In this document: positions 35,944-44,265 of the stretch, one piece after another
Position numbering within the stretch: position 1 is the stretch's first letter
Layout of the letters: each line of letters starts with the position of its first letter
Source: a virus
Length of the DNA stretch: 64,000 nucleotides
Virus record (IMG/VR): IMGVR_UViG_3300011114_000961
Location: 61,971 to 125,970 of that record
Strand: one strand, 5' to 3'
Notes under the pieces: generated by a model
What the model was told of the DNA's origin: nothing
The model's database searches: none
Seen by the model: only the letters and a program-made list of their open reading frames with translations
Program-made: the position numbers and the translations under genes

Positions 35944-35946
35944 TCA

Positions 35947-36729
35947 ATGAACGACCAAACACTTGAACAGCGTATCATACGCTACTGGGACAATCAACCT
36001 TGTAATATTTTACATGGCACCAGCGAAGTAGGAACATTGGAATTTTATCAACAGGTATCTGAACGCAGATATCGAGTGGAGTCACACATAAGAGAATTTG
36101 CCAGCTTTCATCTTTGGCAAGGCAAACGTGTGTTAGAGATTGGCTGTGGCATAGGAACAGATGCTGCTGAATTTGCCCGATACGGTGCAGATTATACTGC
36201 TATTGACATTAGCCCGCGCACGGTAAAATTAGCTCAAGAACGATTCAAAGTTGAAGGGCTGGATGGAAACTTTGTGTGCGGCGATGCCAGTGATGCTGCG
36301 GTATACCAAGGCCTGGGCCAGTTTGATTTGGTTTACAGTTGCGGAGTCATGCATCACTTTCCACGGATTGATGATATGATACAAAATGCATATGACGTGT
36401 TGGTGCCTCACGGCGAATTTAGATTTTTGGTATACGCCAAAAACAGCTGGAAGTACAGCATGATTCGTAAAGGTCTCGATCAATTTGAAGCACAAAATGG
36501 TTGCCCGTATGCCAAGGCCTACACCAATGAAGAAGTGTATGCATTGTTGGGCGACCGTTTTCATATTGAGCGTTTGCGCCAGGCACATTGTTTCATGTAC
36601 GATGTGCCGGCTTACAAACAAGGTAGATATGAATTGGAACCTTGGTTTGAGGCCATGCCGGCTGACATGCGAGATGCCATCAAAGAATATCTTGGGTGGC
36701 ACCTTCTGGTCAAAGCTCGGAAAACATGA
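35947..36729 (+). CDS. Class I SAM-dependent methyltransferase
   Basis: 260 residues. VLEIGCGIGTDAAEFARYG is motif I, YTAIDIS motif II, FDLVYSCGVMHHF motif IV, and VLVPHGEFRFLVYAK the late strand. Such small-molecule methyltransferases act on sugars, lipids or quinones. The family closest in plan is ubiE-like (Methyltransf_11/25). Directly behind the glycosyltransferase/radical SAM cluster, so a methylated sugar or lipid is plausible. Its stop overlaps the next start. Confidence 0.85.
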   Translation: MNDQTLEQRIIRYWDNQPCNILHGTSEVGTLEFYQQVSERRYRVESHIREFASFHLWQGKRVLEIGCGIGTDAAEFARYGADYTAIDISPRTVKLAQERFKVEGLDGNFVCGDASDAAVYQGLGQFDLVYSCGVMHHFPRIDDMIQNAYDVLVPHGEFRFLVYAKNSWKYSMIRKGLDQFEAQNGCPYAKAYTNEEVYALLGDRFHIERLRQAHCFMYDVPAYKQGRYELEPWFEAMPADMRDAIKEYLGWHLLVKARKT

Positions 36730-37433
36730 GCCGATTATTTGCATTTGGTTGTAGTTTTACCAACTATCGTTGGCCTACTTGGGTGGATTGTTTAGAGCCT
36801 GAGTTTGATCACACACAAAATTGGGGACAGGCCGGTGGCGGCAATCACTACATATTCAATTCAGTAATGGAATGTGATCAACGCAATACTTTTGGTCCAG
36901 GTGACACTGTGGTTGTGTGTTGGACCAGTATAGATCGTGAAGATAGATATGTAGACAATCGCTGGCATACACCGGGAAATGCATATTTTGCCAAAACGGT
37001 GTATCATCCAGAATATATTCGTTCACATATTGATGAGCGAGGATTTTTAATACGAGATTTAGCATATATCAAAGCTGTTAAAACATTGTTAGAATCACGT
37101 CCAGGAGTTGACTGGAAATTTTTAAGCATGGTTGAACTCATGGCAAGACCCAATGACGACGATGATGTGAGTCAATATCGTGATGTCATGCGACTTTACA
37201 GCAATGTGCTAGATTGCATTTTACCCGGATACGATAAAACAGTTTTTAAAAACAACTGGCCCAAACCCGGACCTGATCCGCACCCCAGTCCTGAAGAACA
37301 TTTGGCTTACTTAGATGCAGTGTTACCAGGATGGGTGACAAAATCTGAAACTCGTGTTAAAATGCACAAAGTCAGTATCAATCTAAATAAAGATCCAAAC
37401 TACTCAGGAATGACCAAGGTAACAAGATTATGA
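36726..37433 (+). CDS. SGNH-hydrolase-like phage protein
   Basis: 235 residues from the ATG at 36726 (ATGA overlap). FAFGCSFTNYRWPTW holds the block I Ser in GCSFT, QAGGGNHY gives block II-like Gly/Asn, and DPHPSPEEHLAY has the Asp-x-His-Pro of block V. Closest in plan to the gene at 52646 (same GCSFT start and DPHP end). These proteins probably cleave or transfer acyl groups on glycans; activity unproved. ATGA overlap with queE. Confidence 0.65.
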   Translation: MSRLFAFGCSFTNYRWPTWVDCLEPEFDHTQNWGQAGGGNHYIFNSVMECDQRNTFGPGDTVVVCWTSIDREDRYVDNRWHTPGNAYFAKTVYHPEYIRSHIDERGFLIRDLAYIKAVKTLLESRPGVDWKFLSMVELMARPNDDDDVSQYRDVMRLYSNVLDCILPGYDKTVFKNNWPKPGPDPHPSPEEHLAYLDAVLPGWVTKSETRVKMHKVSINLNKDPNYSGMTKVTRL

Positions 37434-38281
37434 GCAAAATTAAAATAGCAGAACTATTCTACAGCATACAAGGCGAAGGCCGCTACATGGGTGTGCCCAG
37501 TGTGTTCTTACGTACATTTGGCTGCAACTTTAAATGTGCAGGCTTTGGAATGCCACGCGGAAAATTGAGTGATGAAGCAGAATTCATTGATCCTACAAAA
37601 TTTCGTACATACAATGAATTGCCATTAGTAAGCACAGGCTGTGACAGTTACGCCAGCTGGGATCCACGTTTCAAAGACCTAAGTCCAATGCTGACTACAG
37701 ATGCCATTGTAGAACGTATTATAGAAATACTTCCGCATGGCGAGTGGCGCGATGAGCATTTGGTTATCACCGGAGGCGAACCATTGCTGGGATGGCAGAA
37801 ACAATTTCCAGACTTGCTGAAACATCCCAAGATGAAAGGTCTTAAAGAAATTACATTTGAGACAAATGGCACTCAAAAACTAACAACTGAATTCAAACAA
37901 TACCTGCATACATGGAAATATCATGATGATATTGACTTTTGTAGAGACGTTACATTTAGTGTGAGTGCCAAATTACCATGCAGCGGAGAGCTGTGGTCGG
38001 ATGCTATCAAACCTGAATGTGTATTCGAGTATGAAGAGTATGGCACAGCATATTTGAAGTTTGTTATTGCCACAGAACAAGACTTTGTGGATGCTGAACG
38101 TGCCATTGTTGAATATCGTAATGCTGGATTTACAGGACACGTTTATCTAATGCCAGTGGGCGGTGTAGAAAGTGTTTATGCAATGAACAATCGTAATGTA
38201 GCACTGTTGGCAATGAAACATGGATTACGATACAGTGACCGACTACAAGTTCCATTGTTTAAAAACGAATGGGGCACCTGA
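37430..38281 (+). CDS. queE: 7-carboxy-7-deazaguanine synthase
   Basis: 283 residues. AELFYSIQGEGRYMGVPSVFLR is the substrate and Mg/SAM loop typical of QueE. CNFKCAGFG gives two cluster Cys, and the third is probably in STGCDSYASWD about 40 residues later, an insertion I recall from phage and cyanobacterial QueE. VITGGEPLL and TFETNGTQ are the SAM-binding strands. It makes 7-carboxy-7-deazaguanine, which QueC then turns into preQ0. QueC is absent from this window. Confidence 0.9.
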   Translation: MSKIKIAELFYSIQGEGRYMGVPSVFLRTFGCNFKCAGFGMPRGKLSDEAEFIDPTKFRTYNELPLVSTGCDSYASWDPRFKDLSPMLTTDAIVERIIEILPHGEWRDEHLVITGGEPLLGWQKQFPDLLKHPKMKGLKEITFETNGTQKLTTEFKQYLHTWKYHDDIDFCRDVTFSVSAKLPCSGELWSDAIKPECVFEYEEYGTAYLKFVIATEQDFVDAERAIVEYRNAGFTGHVYLMPVGGVESVYAMNNRNVALLAMKHGLRYSDRLQVPLFKNEWGT

Positions 38282-38285
38282 CAGA

Positions 38286-38759
38286 GTGACTGACAAATCA
38301 AATCTAATCAAAGGACGCAACAGCTACGATAGCACCAGTACAGGAGCACTTGTTCCATTCTTAAACAGGAATGTGACTCCTTATGCTACTGAAAGCAGTG
38401 GTCCCAAGTTTGATTTGATCCCTGTCACTGAGCAGAAGGATCTCATGATCAATCATGCCAGGATGTATGCCCAGCAAGAGTATGATCGCATAATGGCTTT
38501 GGTACATGTGCTAGAAGATCAAGCCCAGCAGATCAAACGCAGATTAGAGATAACAGATGCGGTACACGGTGCAGAGTTCCAATTCAAACTGGTAATGGGT
38601 AGATGTTATTGGTTGGTGTGGGAGAAAAGGCGAGAAAAAATGTTGCTGGTGCCTACTGGGCCAAATGGTTGGAGTAGCGCCGCGCCAGAAGATTATGAGT
38701 ATGTGGCACAGGTAAAATACATGGGCGACCATACTTGGATGGAAATAAAAGAGGATTGA
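38286..38759 (+). CDS. DUF2452-like protein
   Basis: 157 residues from a GTG at 38286, 5 bp after the queE stop; an in-frame ATG at 38220 would overlap queE by 62 bp and is less likely. The core GALVPFLNRNVTPYATES, then KFDLIPVTEQKDLMINHARMYAQQEYDRI and MGRCYWLVWE, matches what I recall of DUF2452. Mostly helical with a small beta tail; no catalytic motif. Context next to queE might link it to deazaguanine metabolism, but this is weak. Confidence 0.55.
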   Translation: MTDKSNLIKGRNSYDSTSTGALVPFLNRNVTPYATESSGPKFDLIPVTEQKDLMINHARMYAQQEYDRIMALVHVLEDQAQQIKRRLEITDAVHGAEFQFKLVMGRCYWLVWEKRREKMLLVPTGPNGWSSAAPEDYEYVAQVKYMGDHTWMEIKED

Positions 38760-38760
38760 T

Positions 38761-39171
38761 ATGGGATTACTTGATATTTTTCGAAAAAAAGCAACACTGG
38801 CACCTGAGCCAAAAGTAGCACCAGCTGCACCTAAAGTTCGAGCGCCCAGGGAAGAATCCAAGTCTGCTAAACAACTGGCTACCGAAGCCAACGAGCCGTA
38901 TGTGGCTGTGTTGCGTATGGATGTGGATCCCAACAACCTGCATCAAGGTGCGTTCGAACTAGACTGGAATGAGATCTTTGTGGCGCGATTGGTCAAGGCA
39001 GGTTACATGATCAAAAAAGATGATGCCGATTCTGACATAGTGGACCGTTGGTTCCAAAATGTATGTAGACATGTGGTCATGGAGACCTGGGAACAAGAAC
39101 AAGCTATCAAGAATTCTGGAGTGTATGTACAGTCAAGAAACATCGGCGATGGCCGCAGCGAGATAAGTTGA
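38761..39171 (+). CDS. Conserved phage protein, unknown
   Basis: 136 residues. The N-terminus GLLDIFRKK is followed by an Ala/Pro/Lys linker to about residue 40, then a compact domain with YVAVLRMDVDPNNLHQGAFELDWNEIFVARLVKAGY and DIVDRWFQNVCRHVVMETW. No known motif. Homologues in T4-like cyanophages have no function that I know of. One base separates it from the upstream gene. Confidence 0.6.
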   Translation: MGLLDIFRKKATLAPEPKVAPAAPKVRAPREESKSAKQLATEANEPYVAVLRMDVDPNNLHQGAFELDWNEIFVARLVKAGYMIKKDDADSDIVDRWFQNVCRHVVMETWEQEQAIKNSGVYVQSRNIGDGRSEIS

Positions 39172-39419
39172 TGCAAGGACTAGCGCCTCCAAAGACCATA
39201 AAGATCTACCAACTGTTGAAAATGTCAACCAATAAAAGTTTGTATATTTTATCTGTTGGCACCAACACTGGTACTACTGCTGTTGGCACAGGTATGTATA
39301 CGACACTGCAAGAAGCTGAGTACAGCCGTACATTAGAGATTCTTAGAGACACCGATAGTGCATACAATTCTTATCACATCTTTGAACTAGAATTTCCCAA
39401 CCCAATATACAAAGAATGA
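39171..39419 (+). CDS. Small phage protein, unknown
   Basis: 82 residues from the ATG at 39171, overlapping the previous stop (TGATG); a second in-frame ATG at 39222 would give 65 residues and starts exactly at the conserved-looking part (NKSLYILSVGTNTG). The beta-rich core has TGMYTTLQEAEYSRTLEIL and SYHIFELEFPNP, like small two-layer sandwich proteins. No function. Overlaps the next gene by 4 bp. Confidence 0.5.
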   Translation: MQGLAPPKTIKIYQLLKMSTNKSLYILSVGTNTGTTAVGTGMYTTLQEAEYSRTLEILRDTDSAYNSYHIFELEFPNPIYKE

Positions 39420-39892
39420 TATTCAATCACATTAAACAACTCAAGTCTGAAGGCAAGCGCATAGGCATCACGTTCTCAACTTTTGACATGCTGCATGCCG
39501 GGCATATTGCCATGCTGAGTGAAGCTAAAAATCATTGTGACTACTTGATTGCAGGCTTGCAGACTGATCCTACTATAGATCGCCCGGATACCAAAAATCA
39601 TCCTGTACAGAGCGTGGTGGAACGACAAATACAATTGGCTGCATGTCGTTATGTAGACGAAGTTGTGGTGTATCAAACTGAACAAGATCTTATTGACCTG
39701 TTGTTGATCCTGCCTGTGGATGTACGTATCTTGGGTGTGGAATATTGTGACAAAGATTTCACTGGTCGAGATGAAGGTTCCCGAAGAGGCATTGAACTGG
39801 TATTTAATGGTCGTGATCATTCATTCTCTAGTTCAAGCCTGCGTCGACGTGTGGCGGCGGCCGAGAGTCACAAAGTGTTGTCACAAAAATGA
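39416..39892 (+). CDS. Cytidylyl/adenylyltransferase-like nucleotidyltransferase
   Basis: 158 residues. GITFSTFDMLHAGHIAML has the HxGH signature (HAGH) of the class I nucleotidyltransferases related to glycerol-3-phosphate cytidylyltransferase and RfaE. HSFSSSSLRRRV gives the C-terminal S-S-x-x-R motif that binds phosphates. It activates a phosphate-bearing small molecule (sugar, glycerol or ethanolamine) as a CDP or ADP derivative, in line with the nearby glycan genes. Substrate unknown. Confidence 0.85.
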   Translation: MIFNHIKQLKSEGKRIGITFSTFDMLHAGHIAMLSEAKNHCDYLIAGLQTDPTIDRPDTKNHPVQSVVERQIQLAACRYVDEVVVYQTEQDLIDLLLILPVDVRILGVEYCDKDFTGRDEGSRRGIELVFNGRDHSFSSSSLRRRVAAAESHKVLSQK

Positions 39893-40620
39893 TATTGTAC
39901 ATCAATGGCGACAGCCACGCAGCTGGCGCCGAAGCTGAAGTATCGTATGGCTGGGCTGAGGATGACGGTCGCTTCTGGGGACAAGGAAAGCATCCACATC
40001 CTGACAACGAAGCGGTAAGTTTTGGTGCCGAACTGGCTCGATTGCTGGGCTGCGAACGAATCAATCAAAGCCAATCTGGCGGTAGTAATGCTCGAATTTA
40101 CCGAACAACTGTTGAATGGGTGCAATCCAATCCTGACCTGTTGGCAGATACATTCATGCTGATACAATGGAGCACCTGGGAAAGACAAGAATGGTTTCAT
40201 GATGGCACATGGTATCAAGTGAATGCATCAGGTGTGGATCATGTGCCAGCTGAACTGGAACAGCGATATCGTCAATATATCATTGACATAGACTATGGTG
40301 CCTGCACCAGAGCCAGTCACGACATGGCATGGAAATTGCATCAGTATCTCTCCAGAAAAGGTGTAAAGCATCTGTTCTTCAATGGCAACAGCACATTCAG
40401 TGATTTGGCTCAAGACCCCAAAGTTTGGAACCACTGTTATTTAGATCCATACAATGCCCAATCAAGCTACGATCATGTGCTCAAAAACAACGGATTTGAC
40501 TATGTAAATCCAAAATCTTATCATTTTGGCAAACAAGCCCATTGCTTTTGGGGCAAATATCTGTTACAATACATCAAACAGCACCAACTATTGGACCTTG
40601 ATGAAATACCTACTGATTGA
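39889..40620 (+). CDS. SGNH-hydrolase-like phage protein
   Basis: 243 residues; ATGA overlap. YINGDSHAAGAE is a true GDS block I. INQSQSGGSNARIY is block II-like, IQWSTWERQEW block III-like, and YHFGKQAHCFWGKY carries the candidate catalytic His. Member of the five-gene GDS/GCSFT set in this window. It overlaps the exonuclease start by 20 bp. Probable esterase or acyltransferase on glycans. Confidence 0.65.
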   Translation: MILYINGDSHAAGAEAEVSYGWAEDDGRFWGQGKHPHPDNEAVSFGAELARLLGCERINQSQSGGSNARIYRTTVEWVQSNPDLLADTFMLIQWSTWERQEWFHDGTWYQVNASGVDHVPAELEQRYRQYIIDIDYGACTRASHDMAWKLHQYLSRKGVKHLFFNGNSTFSDLAQDPKVWNHCYLDPYNAQSSYDHVLKNNGFDYVNPKSYHFGKQAHCFWGKYLLQYIKQHQLLDLDEIPTD

Positions 40621-41623
40621 CACAGCCAACATGTTTTTCCGAGCACGGCACAGTGCTCACCGTGCATCAGACTCGTGGACCAAACTGGGGTTTGCATTGC
40701 ATGTGACACTGATGGCAGTAAACAAAGTGGCTCGCAGATTTGATGCTGATCATGTGGTATTTGCACTAGAAGGTCGCAGCTGGCGCAAAGACCATTACAA
40801 GCCATACAAGGCCAATCGTGCTGTGGCACGTGGCAAAATGACCGAGATCGAAGCTGAGGAAGACAAGCTGTTTTGGGAAACCTACGATGAGCTGACACAA
40901 TACCTCGGCAACAAGACCAATTGCAGTGTAATACGTCATGCCCAGGCCGAAGCAGATGATGTGATTGCGCGATGGATTGCCTTGCACCCTCAGGACGAAC
41001 ACATAGTGGTCAGTTCGGACACTGATTTTGTGCAACTGATCGCGCCCAATGTCCAGCAGTTCAATGGCATCACAGACGAACTGATCACACTAGAAGGCAT
41101 ATTTGATGCCAAGGGCAATGCTGTCAAAGATAAAAAAACCAAACAGCCAAAGACCATCCCTGATCCAGCCTGGCTGCTGTTTGAGAAGTGCATGCGTGGC
41201 GACAGCTCAGACAATGTGTTTAGTGCATATCCAGGAGTTCGTGAAAAAGGCACAAAGAACAAAGTTGGTCTCCGTGAAGCGTTTGCTGATCGAGACAAAC
41301 GCGGATATTCTTGGAACAATCTCATGCTCCAACGTTGGACCGACCACGAAGGTGCTGAACATCGTGTGCTAGACGATTACGAACGCAATCGCACCTTGAT
41401 CGATCTTACTGCTCAACCTGATGAGATCAAACTGTTGGTAGACACAGCCATCCGTGAACAGATCAGTCACAAGGATGTAGGCCAAGTGGGCACACACTTC
41501 TTGCGATTTTGCGGCAAATACGATTTGGTCAAACTCAGCGAATCTGCAGACAGTATTGGTCGCTGGTTGAACAAAACATACACAGGAGAACTAGATGATA
41601 TTAGCAATGCCAGTAATAGCTGA
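40601..41623 (+). CDS. rnh: 5'-3' exonuclease/flap nuclease, T4 RNase H-like
   Basis: 340 residues from the ATG at 40601; an earlier in-frame ATG at 40526 is deep in the previous gene. KYLLIDTANMFFRARH supplies the first active-site Asp, SWRKDHYKPYKANR the DNA-binding loop, AQAEADDVIARW and VVSSDTDFVQLI further metal-binding acids, and KCMRGDSSDNVFS the helix-hairpin-helix entry. This is the FEN-1-type nuclease that in T4 removes RNA primers. It works with gp43 and gp45 on the lagging strand. Confidence 0.9.
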   Translation: MKYLLIDTANMFFRARHSAHRASDSWTKLGFALHVTLMAVNKVARRFDADHVVFALEGRSWRKDHYKPYKANRAVARGKMTEIEAEEDKLFWETYDELTQYLGNKTNCSVIRHAQAEADDVIARWIALHPQDEHIVVSSDTDFVQLIAPNVQQFNGITDELITLEGIFDAKGNAVKDKKTKQPKTIPDPAWLLFEKCMRGDSSDNVFSAYPGVREKGTKNKVGLREAFADRDKRGYSWNNLMLQRWTDHEGAEHRVLDDYERNRTLIDLTAQPDEIKLLVDTAIREQISHKDVGQVGTHFLRFCGKYDLVKLSESADSIGRWLNKTYTGELDDISNASNS

Positions 41624-42038
41624 CCGCTATTGGATACTTAAAAAAGACAATCTCAAGGTTGGGCAAATTGAAGCACAGGACGATGGTTATACTGTTAAAA
41701 TCAGCAACACAGTAAAAAAATACAAGACCATCAAGATGATGGATCGAGACATTGAGTTTGTACCGGCTGTTGAAATCCGACCCAATCCTGAAAATCAAGT
41801 GTACGGATACGATACTGGACAAAAAGTATTCAATGCCATGTGGGACATACAACATCGACTGCCGTTGTTCACACAAGAAGAAAACAGCAAGAGTTGGTTT
41901 GCTGCCGGATGGTACTATGTCAAAAAACATCGAGCCTGGAAGATGGTACAAAATCCCAAACTGATCACACTACAACGATACAGCTATCAAGGCCCGTATC
42001 ACAACAAAGAAGAAGCTGTTGCCAAAGGAACACCATGA
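41595..42038 (+). CDS. Conserved phage protein, unknown
   Basis: 147 residues; starts 29 bp inside the exonuclease gene, so co-translation is likely. Beta-rich N-terminus (DRYWILKKDNLKVGQIEAQ, GYTVKISNTVKKYKT). The C-terminus has WFAAGWYYVKKHRAWKMVQNP followed by GPYHNKEEA, a small domain with many aromatic and basic residues that could bind nucleic acid. No known motif. The stop overlaps the MazG-like start. Confidence 0.55.
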   Translation: MILAMPVIADRYWILKKDNLKVGQIEAQDDGYTVKISNTVKKYKTIKMMDRDIEFVPAVEIRPNPENQVYGYDTGQKVFNAMWDIQHRLPLFTQEENSKSWFAAGWYYVKKHRAWKMVQNPKLITLQRYSYQGPYHNKEEAVAKGTP

Positions 42039-42397
42039 CTACCAATGTATTTAAAGACCAAGAAAAATTCATGCTGGCCTGCGACCAAAGTGTCACAGGA
42101 GATCAAGCACAATTTGACATGTACATCGAGTTGATTGCAGAAGAGTTTGAAGAACTACAAGATGCTGACACTGATGTAGACACACTGGATGCCTTGATTG
42201 ACATCCTGGTTGTCACAATTGGTGCCATACACAGCATGGGTGCTGATGGCGAGCGCGCCTGGATCGAAGTCATGCGTAGTAACTTTGCCAAAATTGATCA
42301 TGACTCCGGCAAAGTACGCAAACGTGAAGATGGCAAAGTGCTCAAGCCTGACGGTTGGAAACCACCCGAACTAGAACAATTTTTGAGAAAGAACTAG
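42035..42397 (+). CDS. MazG-like nucleotide pyrophosphohydrolase
   Basis: 120 residues from the ATG at 42035. IELIAEEFEELQDA...DTLDALIDILVVTIGA has the ExxE and ExxD metal-binding helices of the all-alpha NTP pyrophosphohydrolase superfamily (MazG/PRA-PH). The tail VRKREDGKVLKPDGWKPPEL is common in phage members. These enzymes cleave nucleoside triphosphates or ppGpp-related nucleotides and may adjust host nucleotide pools. Overlaps the previous gene by 4 bp. Confidence 0.8.
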   Translation: MTTNVFKDQEKFMLACDQSVTGDQAQFDMYIELIAEEFEELQDADTDVDTLDALIDILVVTIGAIHSMGADGERAWIEVMRSNFAKIDHDSGKVRKREDGKVLKPDGWKPPELEQFLRKN

Positions 42398-42398
42398 T

Positions 42399-42611
42399 AT
42401 GAGCTTGCACATAAATCGTTTTGTAGACAGTATCAAAGCACACGAATCACGCAATCAACGTGATTTCACTATGACCATGAGAGATGCCAAAGATCTGCAT
42501 GCAGACATAACCAAACTGCTGCTGACTTTGGACGCCATGCGATCTCCTGCTGCTGGCAAAAACGAAGCTGTTTCGATAGAACTTGATGGTGGAAGTTTTA
42601 AATCTACATAG
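42399..42611 (+). CDS. Small phage protein, unknown
   Basis: 70 residues, one base after the MazG-like gene. Mostly one long helix (FVDSIKAHESRNQRDFTMTMRDAKDLHADITKLLLTLDAM), then an acidic tail with VSIELDGGSF. No recognised motif. Ends at TAG, just before a late-type promoter box, so it closes the operon. Confidence 0.55.
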   Translation: MSLHINRFVDSIKAHESRNQRDFTMTMRDAKDLHADITKLLLTLDAMRSPAAGKNEAVSIELDGGSFKST

Positions 42612-42618
42612 ATTATGT

Positions 42619-42626
42619 GATAAATA
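42619..42626 (+). promoter_or_regulatory. T4-late-type promoter box (GATAAATA)
   Basis: ATAAATA lies 5 nt before the ATG at 42632; a close match to the T4 late consensus. Confidence 0.55.
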
Positions 42627-42631
42627 ATGCT

Positions 42632-42928
42632 ATGAGCAGGCCACGTCCACAGGTGTTGATTGAACACACCAACAAAGTAACTTACAAAACAGAACAAGTT
42701 TTAGCAAGTGAAGGAGTGTGGGCAGTGTTTTATGATGCCAAACCCATCAATCTCAAAACCAGTCACATGCTCACACAGTACCCTGGGCCCAAGTACAAAA
42801 AGGTAAGTTTTAGCAACCCAGGACATGCTAAAAATTTGTCCCGCAAGCTGAACACTCAATTTAAAACTGACAAGTTCACGGTGGTCTTGCTAACTCAGGG
42901 GTCACAAGTATACCCCGATGTCAAATAA
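42632..42928 (+). CDS. Small phage protein, unknown
   Basis: 98 residues from the ATG at 42632; an in-frame GTG at 42617 overlaps the promoter box. Core: PQVLIEHTNKVTYKTEQVLASEG, VWAVFYDAKPINLKT, GPKYKKVSFSNPGHAKNLSRKLN. A beta/alpha pattern with a basic helix suggests nucleic-acid contact. No named family. Overlaps the next gene by 11 bp. Confidence 0.6.
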   Translation: MSRPRPQVLIEHTNKVTYKTEQVLASEGVWAVFYDAKPINLKTSHMLTQYPGPKYKKVSFSNPGHAKNLSRKLNTQFKTDKFTVVLLTQGSQVYPDVK

Positions 42929-43295
42929 ACTTTACTACACTCGGCAACTGCTGCGACAACTGCCCGATGATGACCGGCCAACCGAAGATGGGGCCTTGAA
43001 AGAATGGTGGCAAGATATTCGAGAAGACAGTGGGTTACGATTGAGTTGGGAAGGACACGCAATCATGATCCAACTGGAAATAGAATCTTGGTCATTTGAC
43101 ACTGATTTTGAAATAGGGCCGGGACAGTTGATATTGTTGAACAACAAACTCACTTGTCCATATTTTATCATAATGGGCAAAAAAATGCTGTCTAAAAAAC
43201 AACCTCAAATAATAATGTATGGCAGCCAGGAAGCTACCATGTATGCATTGTACGGTGATTTGAAACGGTTTTTGAAATACCTAAAGACTACATAA
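42918..43295 (+). CDS. Phage protein, unknown
   Basis: 125 residues. It starts KLYYTRQLLRQLPDDDRPTEDG, then LSWEGHAIMIQLEIESWSFDTDFEIGPGQLILLNN (beta sheet) and a Lys-rich end. No motif. Last gene before the tRNA/tmRNA region; 16 bp separate it from the promoter of the first tRNAs. Confidence 0.55.
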   Translation: MSNKLYYTRQLLRQLPDDDRPTEDGALKEWWQDIREDSGLRLSWEGHAIMIQLEIESWSFDTDFEIGPGQLILLNNKLTCPYFIIMGKKMLSKKQPQIIMYGSQEATMYALYGDLKRFLKYLKTT

Positions 43296-43310
43296 AGAGC
43301 TAAAAATCAA

Positions 43311-43339
43311 TTGACCATAAATAGTTTTCCTGCTATACT
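43311..43339 (+). promoter_or_regulatory. Sigma70 promoter of the first tRNA pair
   Basis: TTGACC, 17 bp and TATACT, with the first tRNA starting 9 bp after the -10. Confidence 0.9.
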
Positions 43340-43347
43340 ATAGCTTA

Positions 43348-43424
43348 GGGACCTTAGCTCATTAGGTTAGAGCAAGCGACTCATAATCGCTGGGTGGAGT
43401 GTTCGAATCACTCAGGTCCCACCA
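43348..43424 (+). tRNA. tRNA-Ile2 (anticodon CAT)
   Basis: Full cloverleaf with 7-bp acceptor GGGACCT/AGGTCCC and encoded CCA. The anticodon arm GCGACTCATAATCGC is nearly the same as E. coli tRNA-Ile2, which needs lysidine at C34, so Ile2 is preferred over Met. Confidence 0.85.
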
Positions 43425-43429
43425 AACAA

Positions 43430-43504
43430 CTGGCGTTCGTATAATGGATAATACAGGGGATTTCTACTCCCTAAATAGCAGTTCGATTCTGTTACGCCGG
43501 ACCA
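43430..43504 (+). tRNA. tRNA-Arg (TCT)
   Basis: Acceptor CTGGCGT/ACGCCGG with one G-T pair, anticodon loop TTTCTAC, T-arm around TTCGATT, encoded CCA. Confidence 0.9.
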
Positions 43505-43509
43505 GATTT

Positions 43510-43899
43510 ATGAAAAAAAACACAGTTGACTATGACCTAGAGCAGGACATTCAAACATGTACCTGGATGTTGCAAAAAGTGCGAGACAGTGAGAACTACG
43601 CACAGAATCTTTATGCAGCCATGTGCAACAATGTGTTTCAAAAAAACGAAGTATGGTCCTTGCTGAAAAATGAATACTGGTCATGCTCATGGCGCAGTGC
43701 CGGCGGCTTGATCTCCCGCTTGCGAAATGAAGGCGATTACATGGACTGGTACTGCTCAGGCATAGGAGATGGACTGGGCAATGGTGATGCTGACGGAACC
43801 AAAGGCTATGTGGGCGAAAGCGTGGTCACTGACGAAATACGGCAGGATCTGTTTGCCATCGGCTGGATGGTGCAACCATACGATGAAGAAGTTAGCTAA
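43510..43899 (+). CDS. Conserved phage protein, unknown
   Basis: 129 residues; the ATG lies 5 nt after the tRNA-Arg CCA with no Shine-Dalgarno, so its mRNA would be almost leaderless once the tRNA is released. Helical start (YDLEQDIQTCTWMLQKVRD), then EVWSLLKNEYWSCSWRSAGGLISRLR and DYMDWYCSGIGDG, and an acidic end. The SWRSAGG and YCSG pattern recurs in phage proteins that I cannot name. Function unknown. Confidence 0.6.
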   Translation: MKKNTVDYDLEQDIQTCTWMLQKVRDSENYAQNLYAAMCNNVFQKNEVWSLLKNEYWSCSWRSAGGLISRLRNEGDYMDWYCSGIGDGLGNGDADGTKGYVGESVVTDEIRQDLFAIGWMVQPYDEEVS

Positions 43900-43922
43900 A
43901 TATTTTTTTAAGAGGTAACACT

Positions 43923-44018
43923 ATGGCAACACGTAAAACAACAACCCCGCGACCCAAGAGCTTGAAAACCATGGCCAAACGAGCTGCTAAGGCCTATGTG
44001 CGTAAGCGCAGCAAGTAA
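43923..44018 (+). CDS. 31-residue basic peptide
   Basis: MATRKTTTPRPKSLKTMAKR... ends in RKRSK; 13 of 31 residues are Lys or Arg. AGAGGTAACAC provides the ribosome-binding site. Net charge and size fit a small nucleic-acid-binding or head-filling peptide. A TAAATAT box lies 19 bp upstream. Confidence 0.55.
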   Translation: MATRKTTTPRPKSLKTMAKRAAKAYVRKRSK

Positions 44019-44023
44019 TTGCG

Positions 44024-44215
44024 ATGATAGTACGACTAGCAAACAAAATTGGTCAAGCACATGGACGTTTCTTCATGTGGTTGGGCAAGAAAGCAGAATC
44101 GAATCCTTGGTGGGCAGTGGCACTAACTGTGTGGGCGTTGTATGAAATTGGTGAACACATCGCAGGGCCGGTGATGGCCATTATGTATGCCACAGGGCAC
44201 TTGGTTATCCAATGA
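44024..44215 (+). CDS. Small membrane protein
   Basis: 63 residues. An amphipathic N-terminus (RLANKIGQAHGRFFMWLGKK) is followed by two hydrophobic stretches (WWAVALTVWALYEI and GPVMAIMYATGHLVI). Likely inner-membrane peptide. Six bp behind the basic-peptide gene; role unknown. Confidence 0.5.
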   Translation: MIVRLANKIGQAHGRFFMWLGKKAESNPWWAVALTVWALYEIGEHIAGPVMAIMYATGHLVIQ

Positions 44216-44253
44216 TGTCAACTAAATGCATATCTTGTGCGTTATATATGTAT
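44216..44253 (+). promoter_or_regulatory. Candidate second-class promoter (TGTCAAC-N18-GTTATATATGTAT), copy 1
   Basis: The same two blocks with the same 18-bp spacing occur at 44905-44942 with unrelated spacer sequence. It lies 12 bp before the ATG at 44266 and overlaps its AGGAGA region. Confidence 0.45.
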
Positions 44254-44265
44254 AGGAGATAAGTT

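Noticed and set aside
38220-38759. QueC in the gene after queE
   Set aside because: The product has no SGGxDS PP-loop; it looks like DUF2452. No QueC motif was seen elsewhere in the window.
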